The notes under the pieces: generated by a model
What the model was told of the DNA's origin: nothing
Databases searched by the model: none
The model's input: the letters and a program-made list of their open reading frames with translations, nothing else
Assembly: GCA_030642885.1 (NCBI GenBank)
Contig: DAOWMX010000007.1
Span: 1 to 21,777, forward strand
Direction: 5' to 3'
DNA from: Anaerolineales bacterium
Lineage (GTDB): Bacteria > Chloroflexota > Anaerolineae > Anaerolineales > E44-bin32
DNA length: 21,777 nt
Part shown: piece by piece, positions 14,170 through 21,486 of the stretch
Layout of the letters: every line of letters begins with the position of its first letter
Position numbering within the stretch: the first letter of the stretch is position 1
Translations under genes and position numbers: made by a program

Positions 14170-15423
14170 ATGGAACCTCAGACTCAGGAAGAATTGACCC
14201 GCCTTCGTCAAATGGTTGTGCGGCTATCTAGATTGGTCGAGATCAGCATTACTCTTAACTCGACGCTGGATCTCGATCGCTTGCTTCAATTCATCGTCCG
14301 CTCTGCCGCTGATCTGGTCGAGAGTGAAGCTGCCTCAATTTTGCTAGTCGGCGATAAAACCCGCGATCTATATATCGCCGCAGCTACGGACGCCGACCCA
14401 GAGGCTCTTAAGAAAACTCCAGTGCCGAAGGAAGGGTCAATCGCGGGAAAGGTCTTTCGAGAGGACCGACCCCTCATTCTTAATGAGTTGGGCGTTACCG
14501 GGAAAGGTTATCCCGAAGCTGAAGAGGGGGGGCGTTTCTCAGTGCGCTCTTTGCTCGGTGTACCGCTACGAATCCGCGACGATGTGACGGGTGTACTCGA
14601 AGCGGTAAACAAGCGACAGGGGATTTTTGATGAGGCAGATTTACTAACCCTAACAAATATAGCCTCGTTGGCTGCAGTGGCAATCAGCAATGCGCGCCAG
14701 CTTGAGGCTCTCAACCGGGCTTATGATGCGCTGGGGAATCTGGATCAATTAAAAACCGATTTCATTGCCATTGCTTCTCATGAGCTGCGCACACCTCTCG
14801 GCTTGATCTTGGGTAACGCCTCCTTACTCAAAGAATTATCAGGTGAAGATGTCTCTGATCACGCAGATGCGGTTCTTGATTCCGCCATGCGAATGCGAGT
14901 ATTGATCGAAGATATGACCAACTTGAATATGCTGCAGGCTGGATCGGCAAACCTGGTGTTATCGAAACGGACGCTTCAGCCCATCGTTCAACAGGTGTAT
15001 GAAGAGGCTCTTGAGTTGGTGAAGGCCAGAGAACAGACAATTAAACTTAATCTTCCGTCAGAAACGCTCGAAGCGATGGTTGATGAACAGAAGATAACGC
15101 TGGCCCTAACCAATTTACTTAATAACGCAATCCGATTCACACCGAAAGAAAGGGAACTAAGGTTAACCTTAGAGCATCATGGCCATGAAGCTTGGCTACG
15201 CGTGCACGACGACGGGATCGGACTGGTCCCTGATGAATTGGAATCTGTTTTTGACTCCTTCTACCAGGTGGAAGATCACCTGACTCGACAGCATGATGGG
15301 CTAGGGTTGGGGCTGCCCATTGTTAAGGCGATTGCCGAATCCCATGGCGGTCGCGTCTGGGTGGAGAGTGATGGCCCAGACGAGGGTGCAACGTTCACTA
15401 TTGCGCTGCCGCTGGTGGGGTAA
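14170..15423 (+). CDS. GAF-domain sensor histidine kinase
   Basis: 417 residues, no membrane segments, so cytoplasmic. A GAF domain (about 22-178) begins LSRLVEISITLNSTLDLDRLLQFIVRSAADLVESEAASILLV and includes SLLGVPLRIRDDVTGVLEAVNK. Then the HisKA dimerisation domain with H-box IASHELRTPLGLI (phospho-acceptor His204). The catalytic HATPase_c domain has an N box LLNNAIRFTP, a D/G1 box DDGIGL, an F-like segment FDSFYQVED and a G2 box GLGLGLPIV. It should autophosphorylate in response to a ligand or redox signal bound by GAF. No response regulator is adjacent, so it is an orphan kinase here. Start ATG 14170; a leaderless message is possible. Confidence 0.93.
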   Translation: MEPQTQEELTRLRQMVVRLSRLVEISITLNSTLDLDRLLQFIVRSAADLVESEAASILLVGDKTRDLYIAAATDADPEALKKTPVPKEGSIAGKVFREDRPLILNELGVTGKGYPEAEEGGRFSVRSLLGVPLRIRDDVTGVLEAVNKRQGIFDEADLLTLTNIASLAAVAISNARQLEALNRAYDALGNLDQLKTDFIAIASHELRTPLGLILGNASLLKELSGEDVSDHADAVLDSAMRMRVLIEDMTNLNMLQAGSANLVLSKRTLQPIVQQVYEEALELVKAREQTIKLNLPSETLEAMVDEQKITLALTNLLNNAIRFTPKERELRLTLEHHGHEAWLRVHDDGIGLVPDELESVFDSFYQVEDHLTRQHDGLGLGLPIVKAIAESHGGRVWVESDGPDEGATFTIALPLVG

Positions 15424-15519
15424 TGCGCCCCATCCATGTTGTGATGGTAGATCCCGCTCTCTGAATCCCCAAAGTGTTCAGCTTCCATCAAGCAGTAAAT
15501 TGAGGAGTTGATGCGCCCT

Positions 15520-15777
15520 TCACTCCGCCTTGCTGAAGGCGGTATCTCCGCGCCGGACTCGCTGATCGACTTTCACAGCGACCTCGTCGCCGGCTTGCGC
15601 CTCTTCGACAACCTCATGCTCGATCTGCATTGAGCGGATCTCCTGCATGAAATCGGTGTGAGCACCGACGAATTGGATTTTCTCTCCAACCTGCAGGGAT
15701 TTGTTTAGCTTGATGACGGCAACCGAAATTTTATGGTAGTAATGGATAATCTCGCCGATACGCTCGCCATTGGACAT
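15520..15777 (-). CDS. Small EF-Tu domain 2-like protein
   Basis: 85 residues: MSNGERIGEIIHYYHKISVAVIKLNKSLQVGEKIQFVG..., then a DFMQEIRSMQIEHEVVEEAQAGDEVAVKVDQRVRRGDTAF segment. This is the domain II beta-barrel pattern of translational GTPases (I.V.HYF.K..VAVI.L...L..GD.I.., and Q.EH..V..A..GD.VG), without any GTPase domain. Free-standing versions are annotated as elongation-factor-like proteins in some bacteria and archaea; function unknown. The barrel may bind RNA or another protein. Start is firm: GGAGGAG lies 8 bases before ATG. It follows the MFS gene on the same strand by 116 bp. Confidence 0.8.
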   Translation of the reverse strand: MSNGERIGEIIHYYHKISVAVIKLNKSLQVGEKIQFVGAHTDFMQEIRSMQIEHEVVEEAQAGDEVAVKVDQRVRRGDTAFSKAE

Positions 15778-15817
15778 TATGTGTCTCCTCCAAGCGCTGA
15801 TTTGGGCGTCTACTTGG

Positions 15818-15823
15818 ATTGTA
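15818..15823 (-). promoter_or_regulatory. -10 box before the EF-Tu domain 2-like gene
   Basis: Minus-strand TACAAT, five of six, 40 bases before the ATG. An upstream TTGGGG at 18-base spacing is only half a -35. The gene may be transcribed on its own or from the MFS transcript. Confidence 0.35.
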
Positions 15824-15893
15824 CAACGAGTGATGCCTATTCCCCAAGCGACTTAATGGAGAAAAGAGAAGAAAACACTTCCTGTAGCGAAGG

Positions 15894-17378
15894 TTATTGA
15901 CTTAACGATTTGTTTGGCTCGGGGATTCCGCTCAAGACGACTACCGAGAGCAGAAAGAGACCTGCGTAGATGGCGAAAATAACGAGATACCCTAACCCGG
16001 GTCTTATACGGTTGAAGAAATCCGCCATCGGCCCGCCGATTCCTGCACCGACGATCCCCGCACCCGCGCCGGCGAGATTAGAGATGCCCAGGTAGCGTCC
16101 AGCCTCTTTGGGAGGAACCAGGTCTGTGCCGAGGGCCCAGTTGGAGGCCATAAACGTGCCCGCTCCCACGCCGAGGAGGCAGCCGCTTACGATCACCATT
16201 GGCATTGTCCGTGAGAAAAGCAAGAGCAGCGTCCCGGCTGTTGAAATTAAACCGGCAAAAGCGATAAGCCGTTTCCGCCCGATCCGGTCTGCCAGATATC
16301 CGCTGCCCAGCACTGAAGGGATCAAGAACAAAGCCACAATGGCGAGGAGGATAGTGGTCATCGTTGCCGGGTTCTCAACGCGAAGGACATCGCTGATGAA
16401 GAATTGGGAGAAGCCAAGAATCGATCCAACCGCGGCCAGAAAAAGAAGGCGATTAATTATCCACCAGATGAAGGGGGAATTTGATCGAGCGTCCTCGCCA
16501 ATACCCACCCGCGCACCAAAATAAACTCCCACGAGTATCGATCCAGCCATGACAATCAAACCGGACAATCCCATAATGGCAATCTGCAAATCGGTAGAAA
16601 CATCGCGGCTGCTGAGGAATAGGCCTCCGCTGCGGATTAACCAAACCGCACCTTGCGTAACACCGACAAAAAGCGCTGTAAGTGCGAAGATACGTAACGA
16701 GCGGGAAGCATTCCCCCGCTTGGGTTTCTCGCGCAAGGGTTCTTCGCGCACAAAGATCATTGTGAGCAGCATCGTCAATGAAAGCGAGCCGCCGATGATA
16801 CCGACCGTAAGCCAGATCCGTCCGGCGTCTATGATTGGACCAATGAAGACCGCCAAAAAGCTCGGCAAAATCTCGAACAACGACTTCACTCCGGAGGATG
16901 TACCCCGCTGATTTTCGGGGACAAGGTCGGGAATCAAGCCTTGCTGCGCACCTTGTGCGGTGTTGGATGAAGCTTGTAGAAGAACGAGACCAAGCAGTAA
17001 AACGGCAAATGCAGCGGAGAAACCCAGGAGAGGACGTATCGTTTGATCCAGTGCCGATCCGATGAACAATACAGATGCGCCGATGATCGCAAGAAATACT
17101 AGATCAAGAATTGTGCCCCATAAGATGAAAGGCCGTCTGCGGCCCCAGCGGTGCGTACTGCGGTCGCTATACATACCCGCTAGAGGCTGCACGAGCATGG
17201 CGACTGCAAGCCCGGCGACGCGCAGCAGTGCAAGGTAGGTGTTTTTTTGATCGTGGGAGACGAATAAAGTGACGAGATACGGCAATAAAACAGGCGTGAT
17301 AACGCCGGCGGAGATACTCAAGCCGAGCCAGTAGACGTTAATGAAAATATGGTCGCGCCAACCAAGAGTCTTGTGCAT
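15894..17378 (-). CDS. MFS transporter (GPH/SLC45-like)
   Basis: 494 residues with about 12 membrane segments in two halves. MFS motif A occurs in both: between helices 2 and 3, GMYSDRSTHRWGRRRPFIL, and in the second half, GYLADRIGRKRLIAF. The first version, with the SDR...WGRRRPFI pattern, is typical of glycoside-pentoside-hexuronide and SLC45-like sugar carriers. A pronounced cytoplasmic loop (EEPLREKPKRGNASRS) divides the halves. Substrate not determinable; sugar or organic solute by proton symport is an inference. It follows the UPF0173 gene by 57 bp and could share its promoter. No clear ribosome-binding site precedes ATG 17378. Confidence 0.9.
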   Translation of the reverse strand: MHKTLGWRDHIFINVYWLGLSISAGVITPVLLPYLVTLFVSHDQKNTYLALLRVAGLAVAMLVQPLAGMYSDRSTHRWGRRRPFILWGTILDLVFLAIIGASVLFIGSALDQTIRPLLGFSAAFAVLLLGLVLLQASSNTAQGAQQGLIPDLVPENQRGTSSGVKSLFEILPSFLAVFIGPIIDAGRIWLTVGIIGGSLSLTMLLTMIFVREEPLREKPKRGNASRSLRIFALTALFVGVTQGAVWLIRSGGLFLSSRDVSTDLQIAIMGLSGLIVMAGSILVGVYFGARVGIGEDARSNSPFIWWIINRLLFLAAVGSILGFSQFFISDVLRVENPATMTTILLAIVALFLIPSVLGSGYLADRIGRKRLIAFAGLISTAGTLLLLFSRTMPMVIVSGCLLGVGAGTFMASNWALGTDLVPPKEAGRYLGISNLAGAGAGIVGAGIGGPMADFFNRIRPGLGYLVIFAIYAGLFLLSVVVLSGIPEPNKSLSQ

Positions 17379-17435
17379 ATGGGTGTTGCCCGAATCGGGG
17401 ATATTGCCGCTGATATTAATAAAGTCCCACGAGTT

Positions 17436-18119
17436 TTAGAGCTGGAAACTTTCGCCAGGCTGTAGGACGTGCGGAATCGCTGAAGTCTCTTTCTTTACCT
17501 GCTCTGCCCACGCGTGAGGATCTTGCTCGATAAGCTCCCAGGTGTTGTAATGCACCGGAATGACGTGTTTGGGCTCAAGCAGCTTGACCGCTCGCAAGGC
17601 ATCGTTGGGGCCCATCGTGAAGTTGTCCCCGATAGGTAGGGCTGCCAGATCGATTCCCTCTTCCCCGATTAAGCGCATGTCGCCAAAAAGTCCTGTATCG
17701 CAGGCGAGATAGAGCTTCTCATCTCCTGGTGTAGTGAGCAGGAACCCTGTCGGGTTTCCGCCATAGGATCCGTCCGGGAGCATAGATCCATGCAGGGCCT
17801 GGGTCAACTTGAGGTAACCAAAGGGGTGGTGGAAACCTCCACCGATGTGTTGAGCATGCGTCTCGATACCCTTATTAGCAAACCAGGAAGCAATCTCATA
17901 AGTGCTAATTACGAGCGCGCCGGTACGTTCGGCAATTGCCACGGCATCCCCAACATGATCGCCGTGCCCGTGGGAGATGAGGATGAAATCTGCATCAACC
18001 GCACCTGCTTTAACCACTGCGGCGGGGTTGTCGTTCAGGAAGGGATCAACGAGCAGCTTAATGCCATCTACGTTGAGCCCAAAGGCGGCGTGTCCGTGCC
18101 AGGTAATTTTGAGCGGCAT
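17436..18119 (-). CDS. UPF0173 metal-dependent hydrolase (metallo-beta-lactamase fold)
   Basis: 227 residues, standard for the family. It starts MPLKITWHGHAAFGL and has LLVDPFLNDNP, the metal-binding HGHGDHVGD (H-x-H-x-D-H), a middle GGFHHPFG, the bridging aspartate in YLACDTGLFGDM, and C-terminal HVIPVHYNTW with the last metal histidine. The complete set suggests an active di-metal hydrolase of unknown substrate, related to UlaG/YtkL-like enzymes. GGAGAGAG lies directly before ATG 18119 and an excellent promoter stands 37 bases upstream. Confidence 0.92.
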   Translation of the reverse strand: MPLKITWHGHAAFGLNVDGIKLLVDPFLNDNPAAVVKAGAVDADFILISHGHGDHVGDAVAIAERTGALVISTYEIASWFANKGIETHAQHIGGGFHHPFGYLKLTQALHGSMLPDGSYGGNPTGFLLTTPGDEKLYLACDTGLFGDMRLIGEEGIDLAALPIGDNFTMGPNDALRAVKLLEPKHVIPVHYNTWELIEQDPHAWAEQVKKETSAIPHVLQPGESFQL

Positions 18120-18155
18120 ATCTCTCTCCGTAATCTCTCCAGCGTGTCAAGAGCG

Positions 18156-18185
18156 AGTATAGACCTCGGTGCCGTGACGTGTCAA
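18156..18185 (-). promoter_or_regulatory. Strong promoter of the UPF0173 gene
   Basis: Minus-strand TTGACA (18185-18180), 18-base spacer, TATACT (18161-18156). The -35 is perfect and the -10 five of six. A second TTGACA begins at 18151, downstream of the -10, within the repeated octamer TTGACACG; it may reflect a duplicated element or a regulator site. Confidence 0.75.
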
Positions 18186-18216
18186 AGCGGGTGATCGGAA
18201 CCGCTGACGTGGGGGG

Positions 18217-18732
18217 TCAATCGGACAGCAAGTCGGATGCCCCGTAGCCCGGGTCGGATGGTCGCTGTTGACGTGAGGAGCGCCAAGTTCCCAGCAAGCT
18301 CGTTGGTTGATTGCTGAATCGCATCCAATCATCGATGAGGAGGACGAAGCCGACCTGGTCGTTTGCCAGCATGTAACGGCTAAAAAAGAGCCGAAGAAGC
18401 CACGTGGGCAGCGGCCATCCGCGCAGATCTATGCCCAGAGCGGTGGAACCGAGGAAGGGCTTTAATGGGCGCCGGTCGCGACGAGGCATGCTTTCGGGGG
18501 GAAACAACCTGCCAAAGACGATCGGGCGAGTGTTGATGATTCGGCGGTAGGAAATATTCAAGCGGAATATCGGTGTCTGAAGGCGAAGATGGTCGTGATG
18601 GGCTTGAGCATATGCCAGTCCAGGTCCAATACGAGCAAACAACCAATAGGCGAAGGCGACAAGTCCGCCAGCGAAGAGCCAACGCTGTGTATCGCGCTCA
18701 AGCCAGTGGGCGTAGTCTCTATCTGCGAGAAT
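18217..18732 (-). CDS. Small membrane-anchored protein of unknown function, 5' end unresolved
   Basis: From about 18720 to the TGA at 18217 the frame reads as a coherent protein: RDYAHWLERDTQRWLFAGGLVAF..., with one membrane span (about WLFAGGLVAFAYWLF), then a PH-domain-like strand region (LQTPIFRLNISYRRIINTRPIVF), a GIDLRGWPLPTWLLR motif and an amphipathic end GFVLLIDDWMRF. I do not recognise a named family. The frame has a TAG at 18735-18733 and no ATG, GTG or TTG between it and TTG 18642, which would cut off the span. ATG 18754 in a neighbouring frame reads MSFPRFVDSRR before stopping at 18719; one surplus base near 18720-18735 would join the two. It is therefore a frameshifted gene, a sequencing error or a non-standard start (ATT 18732). 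Confidence 0.6.
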   Translation of the reverse strand: MLADRDYAHWLERDTQRWLFAGGLVAFAYWLFARIGPGLAYAQAHHDHLRLQTPIFRLNISYRRIINTRPIVFGRLFPPESMPRRDRRPLKPFLGSTALGIDLRGWPLPTWLLRLFFSRYMLANDQVGFVLLIDDWMRFSNQPTSLLGTWRSSRQQRPSDPGYGASDLLSD

Positions 18733-18840
18733 CTACAAACCGAGGAAAAGACATGCAAGGAGGAGAGCTTTCCGTGCGTGACGGCCTACAACCTCACGGT
18801 ATAGAAGCAGGTGGTAGCTCTCTCTTTTTTGTTTTTTTAC

Positions 18841-20670
18841 TCATGATGTCGGATTTCGGGTATTTTGTTTTATCGCCGGAAGCGTGAACCAGAAAGTGCT
18901 GCCCTCGCCGGGTGCGCTCTGAACGCCAATTTCTCCGCCCATAAGATTGACGAGTCGCTGGGTTACATGCAGACCAAGGCCCCAGCCAATCTCATTCCGT
19001 ACGGCTGGTTCCTCGGAGCGGAAAAACTGTGTAAAGAGCCTCGCCTGATCTTCATCATTTAATCCGATGCCAGTATCGTGTATTTCGGTTCGCACGAAAC
19101 CGTTGGAGAGCGTAGCAGTGATGGTGATGGAGCCGCCCTCGGGCGTGTATTTATTGGCATTACTAAGCAGGTTGGTCAGGATTTGAGCCAATCGATTTCG
19201 ATCTGCTTGCACCATGGGAAGGCTATCTTCGATGGAAAATTCAACAGACTGTTTCTTGGCGTCGAATTGGGGACGGAAACCCGTTGCGATTTCAAAGATG
19301 GTATCGCCGATCGGGATGGCCGCGAGGTCGATATTGAGTCGTCCGGTTTCAATTCGCGAGATATCGGATATGTCCGATACCAAATCGGCCATACGATCTA
19401 CGTTGGAGCGGATTGTGTCAAGGAATTTCATTTGCTGATCCGTAACCGGACCGGCTGTACCCTGTTTGATGAGGTCACTGTATCCACGGATCGAGGTCAT
19501 TGGAATTTTTAGTTCATGCGTCACGATCGAGATAAACTGCGATTTAGCATCGTCCGCTGCACGGGCAGCATCAAAAAGGCGTGTGTTTTCGATGGCGAGG
19601 GCGGCTCGTTCAGCAATGTGGAAGAGGAAGCTCTCCTCATCCTGGGAGTAGTCCTTTTTCCTTCGTCGAACGCCGATGAGGGCGATTGTATGTTCCTCAC
19701 GCCGGGCGGGTACGATCAAGGTTTTGAAATTATCATCCTGTTGAAATGTAACTGCATGACCCTGATGCAAAGCTGGAGCGAGGCGCGGATCGCTCGCGTC
19801 CATTAAATCATCTACACACTCGCCGGCTAGAATGGACAGCGAACCTGCTGTATCAAGAAGCCCGATGCAGCCATTCTCTGATCCTGTGCTGCGCAAAGCC
19901 CATTCCAGCGTGAGTTCTAAAACGCGTTGGAAATCAAGGCCGGTGTTGAGTTCTTTATCGATATAGCGAAGCGTTTCTAGCTCGAATACCCGCTTGGCTA
20001 ATTCAGTATCCACCTGTGTATAAAGGCGAGCATTTTCAATTGCCACTGCTGCTTGAACGGCGAAAACCTCCAGCAGTTCCTGATCCTCTCTATTGAAGGC
20101 GCCGGACTTGATCTTGTTGTCAATATAGATGACGCCGATAACTTCGCCGCGCGTTCGCAGGGGAAGGCAGAGAATGGAGCGGAGCGCAAACAGAGTTATC
20201 GAATCTTGTGTGGAGAAGCGGTCATCGACCTGCGCGTTCGTGGTTAAAAACCCCTCGCCGGAATGGATTACCTCCTGGATTATCGAACGGCTGACTTCCA
20301 TTTCGTTCTTATTGAGGTTCTCCTGTTGGAAATTGCGTGCCGCCCGGAACGCTAGTTCGCCGGTTTCATGGTTGACGAGCACCAGAAAGCCACGCTCCGC
20401 GCCCGTTAGTTGAATAACCGAATCCATTGTCTCGTGTAATACTTCACTCAGCTCGAGAGATGACCCCAGCGCACGGCAGACTTTGAAAAGCGCAGCCAGT
20501 CGTGCTTGTTCACCTGCGCCCTGGTGTCCCTCAACCTGCTCGAGCTCATTCAGCGCATCGCGTACGATTGCGGCCTGTGACCCTTCGCAATTGGCAGAAA
20601 GAGTCTCCAGCGCCAGGCGGACCTTGCGCAAGTTCTCGGTGGGATCCGGTTTTTTTGGAGAATTACTCAT
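18841..20670 (-). CDS. Tandem-GAF sensor histidine kinase
   Basis: 609 residues, soluble. A helical N-terminus (1-60) leads into GAF 1 (about 60-215; LFKVCRALGSSLELSEVLHETMDSVIQLTGAERGFLVLVN ... LCLPLRTRGEVIGVIYIDNK) and GAF 2 (about 225-365; DFQRVLELTLEWALRSTGSENGCIGLLD). The HisKA domain has a variant H-box IVTHELKIPMTSI with His385, where SHELRTP is usual. HATPase_c has N box LLSNANKYTPEGG, G1 HDTGIGL and G2 GWGLGLHVTQ. Its ATG lies inside the end of nth (8-base overlap, ATGAGTAA), so they are translationally coupled. No response regulator is adjacent. The signal is unknown; GAF domains often bind cyclic nucleotides, haem or small metabolites. Confidence 0.93.
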   Translation of the reverse strand: MSNSPKKPDPTENLRKVRLALETLSANCEGSQAAIVRDALNELEQVEGHQGAGEQARLAALFKVCRALGSSLELSEVLHETMDSVIQLTGAERGFLVLVNHETGELAFRAARNFQQENLNKNEMEVSRSIIQEVIHSGEGFLTTNAQVDDRFSTQDSITLFALRSILCLPLRTRGEVIGVIYIDNKIKSGAFNREDQELLEVFAVQAAVAIENARLYTQVDTELAKRVFELETLRYIDKELNTGLDFQRVLELTLEWALRSTGSENGCIGLLDTAGSLSILAGECVDDLMDASDPRLAPALHQGHAVTFQQDDNFKTLIVPARREEHTIALIGVRRRKKDYSQDEESFLFHIAERAALAIENTRLFDAARAADDAKSQFISIVTHELKIPMTSIRGYSDLIKQGTAGPVTDQQMKFLDTIRSNVDRMADLVSDISDISRIETGRLNIDLAAIPIGDTIFEIATGFRPQFDAKKQSVEFSIEDSLPMVQADRNRLAQILTNLLSNANKYTPEGGSITITATLSNGFVRTEIHDTGIGLNDEDQARLFTQFFRSEEPAVRNEIGWGLGLHVTQRLVNLMGGEIGVQSAPGEGSTFWFTLPAIKQNTRNPTS

Positions 20671-21346
20671 TCGTGCTTTCCCAGGACTGCGTTTGATAAA
20701 AAGGGCAGAGATCGCTCAATGAGCAGTGCTCACATTGTGGAGAACGGGCATGGCAGATCTCGCGTCCATGACGGATAAGGTTGAGGTGAACATCATAATA
20801 CATCGCCGGATCGAAAAGTGCTTCTAGGTGACTGTGTGCTTGGTCGGCGGTAATCTTATCGGGACGTAAGCCCAGGCGCCCTGTCAGGCGGTAGATATGT
20901 GTGTCTACGGGGAAAGCCGGTTTGCCGAGAGAGAAGAGAAGTACGATGGCCGCGGTCTTTGGACCGACGCCCTTGAAACGAAGCAGCCATTCCCTCGCCT
21001 CTTCAAGCGGCAGATCTTCCAGGAAGTCAAGGTCGAGATCCCCGCGCTCCTCGGTAATTTGCTGCAATGCGAGTTGGATTCGAGGTCCTTTTTGATTGGC
21101 AAGACCCGCGGAGCGGATGACAGCAATAACATCTGAAGGCTCTGCGTCACGCACCTCTTCCCAGGTGGGGAAACGCCCCCGAAGGGTTTCGAAAGCGCGA
21201 TCGCGATTTGTGTCGGTTGTATTTTGCGAGAGGATTGTGGAGACCAGCTCGTCGAGGGGCGGCAGTGGATCACGCCAGACCGGCTGGCCATAGTCCTCCA
21301 GTAGACGAGAGCGGACTTCGGTTGCACGTTTCTTCGGTGATTTCAC
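20663..21346 (-). CDS. nth: Endonuclease III / HhH-GPD DNA glycosylase
   Basis: 227 residues from GTG 21346. It removes oxidised pyrimidines from DNA and nicks the abasic site. The helix-hairpin-helix is LLRFKGVGPKTAAIVLLFSLGKPAFPVDTHIYRLTGRL, containing catalytic Lys130 and Asp148. A four-cysteine [4Fe-4S] motif C-x6-C-x2-C-x5-C closes the protein (CHARSPQCEHCSLSDLC). The N-terminal SQNTTDTNRDRAF matches the family. The frame is open 69 bases further upstream to GTG 21415, but that segment is unlike Nth. GTG 21346 is preferred because a perfect TATAAT ends 6 bases before it. The annotation 'HhH-GPD protein' is a cautious alternative, since some members act on other lesions. Confidence 0.92.
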   Translation of the reverse strand: MKSPKKRATEVRSRLLEDYGQPVWRDPLPPLDELVSTILSQNTTDTNRDRAFETLRGRFPTWEEVRDAEPSDVIAVIRSAGLANQKGPRIQLALQQITEERGDLDLDFLEDLPLEEAREWLLRFKGVGPKTAAIVLLFSLGKPAFPVDTHIYRLTGRLGLRPDKITADQAHSHLEALFDPAMYYDVHLNLIRHGREICHARSPQCEHCSLSDLCPFYQTQSWESTNE

Positions 21347-21352
21347 CTCGAG

Positions 21353-21358
21353 ATTATA
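21353..21358 (-). promoter_or_regulatory. -10 box of nth, compatible with a leaderless mRNA
   Basis: Minus-strand TATAAT ends 6 bases before GTG 21346, so transcription would start at or very near the G of the start codon. A TTGACC lies upstream (21384-21379), but the 20-base spacing is long. There is no ribosome-binding site in between. Confidence 0.5.
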
Positions 21359-21486
21359 CCCTCGTGATCTGCTGTATAGGTCAATGGGCAGCAACCGGGG
21401 TGAAGCGAAGACCACATCTTGATGCGAATCCCATACCCCCTGGTTGGGCGATCACGAATCTTATCGCGCCGATCCGCTGCCATTAA

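Noticed and set aside
15430..15447. CCATC/GATGG hairpin after the GAF kinase as a terminator.
   Set aside because: Five-base stem without a T run; insufficient for a terminator call.
15845..15893. Terminator after the MFS gene (CTTC...GAAG followed by TGTTTTCTTC on the minus strand).
   Set aside because: Only a four-base stem; probably chance.
16454..16462. A DnaA-box-like sequence (TTATCCACC) as evidence for an origin.
   Set aside because: A single imperfect copy inside the MFS gene; no cluster elsewhere in the window.
18558..18887. Small plus- and minus-strand ORFs at 18558-18887 (66-104 codons).
   Set aside because: They overlap the better-supported 18217-18732 frame or the end of the kinase gene and lack family features.
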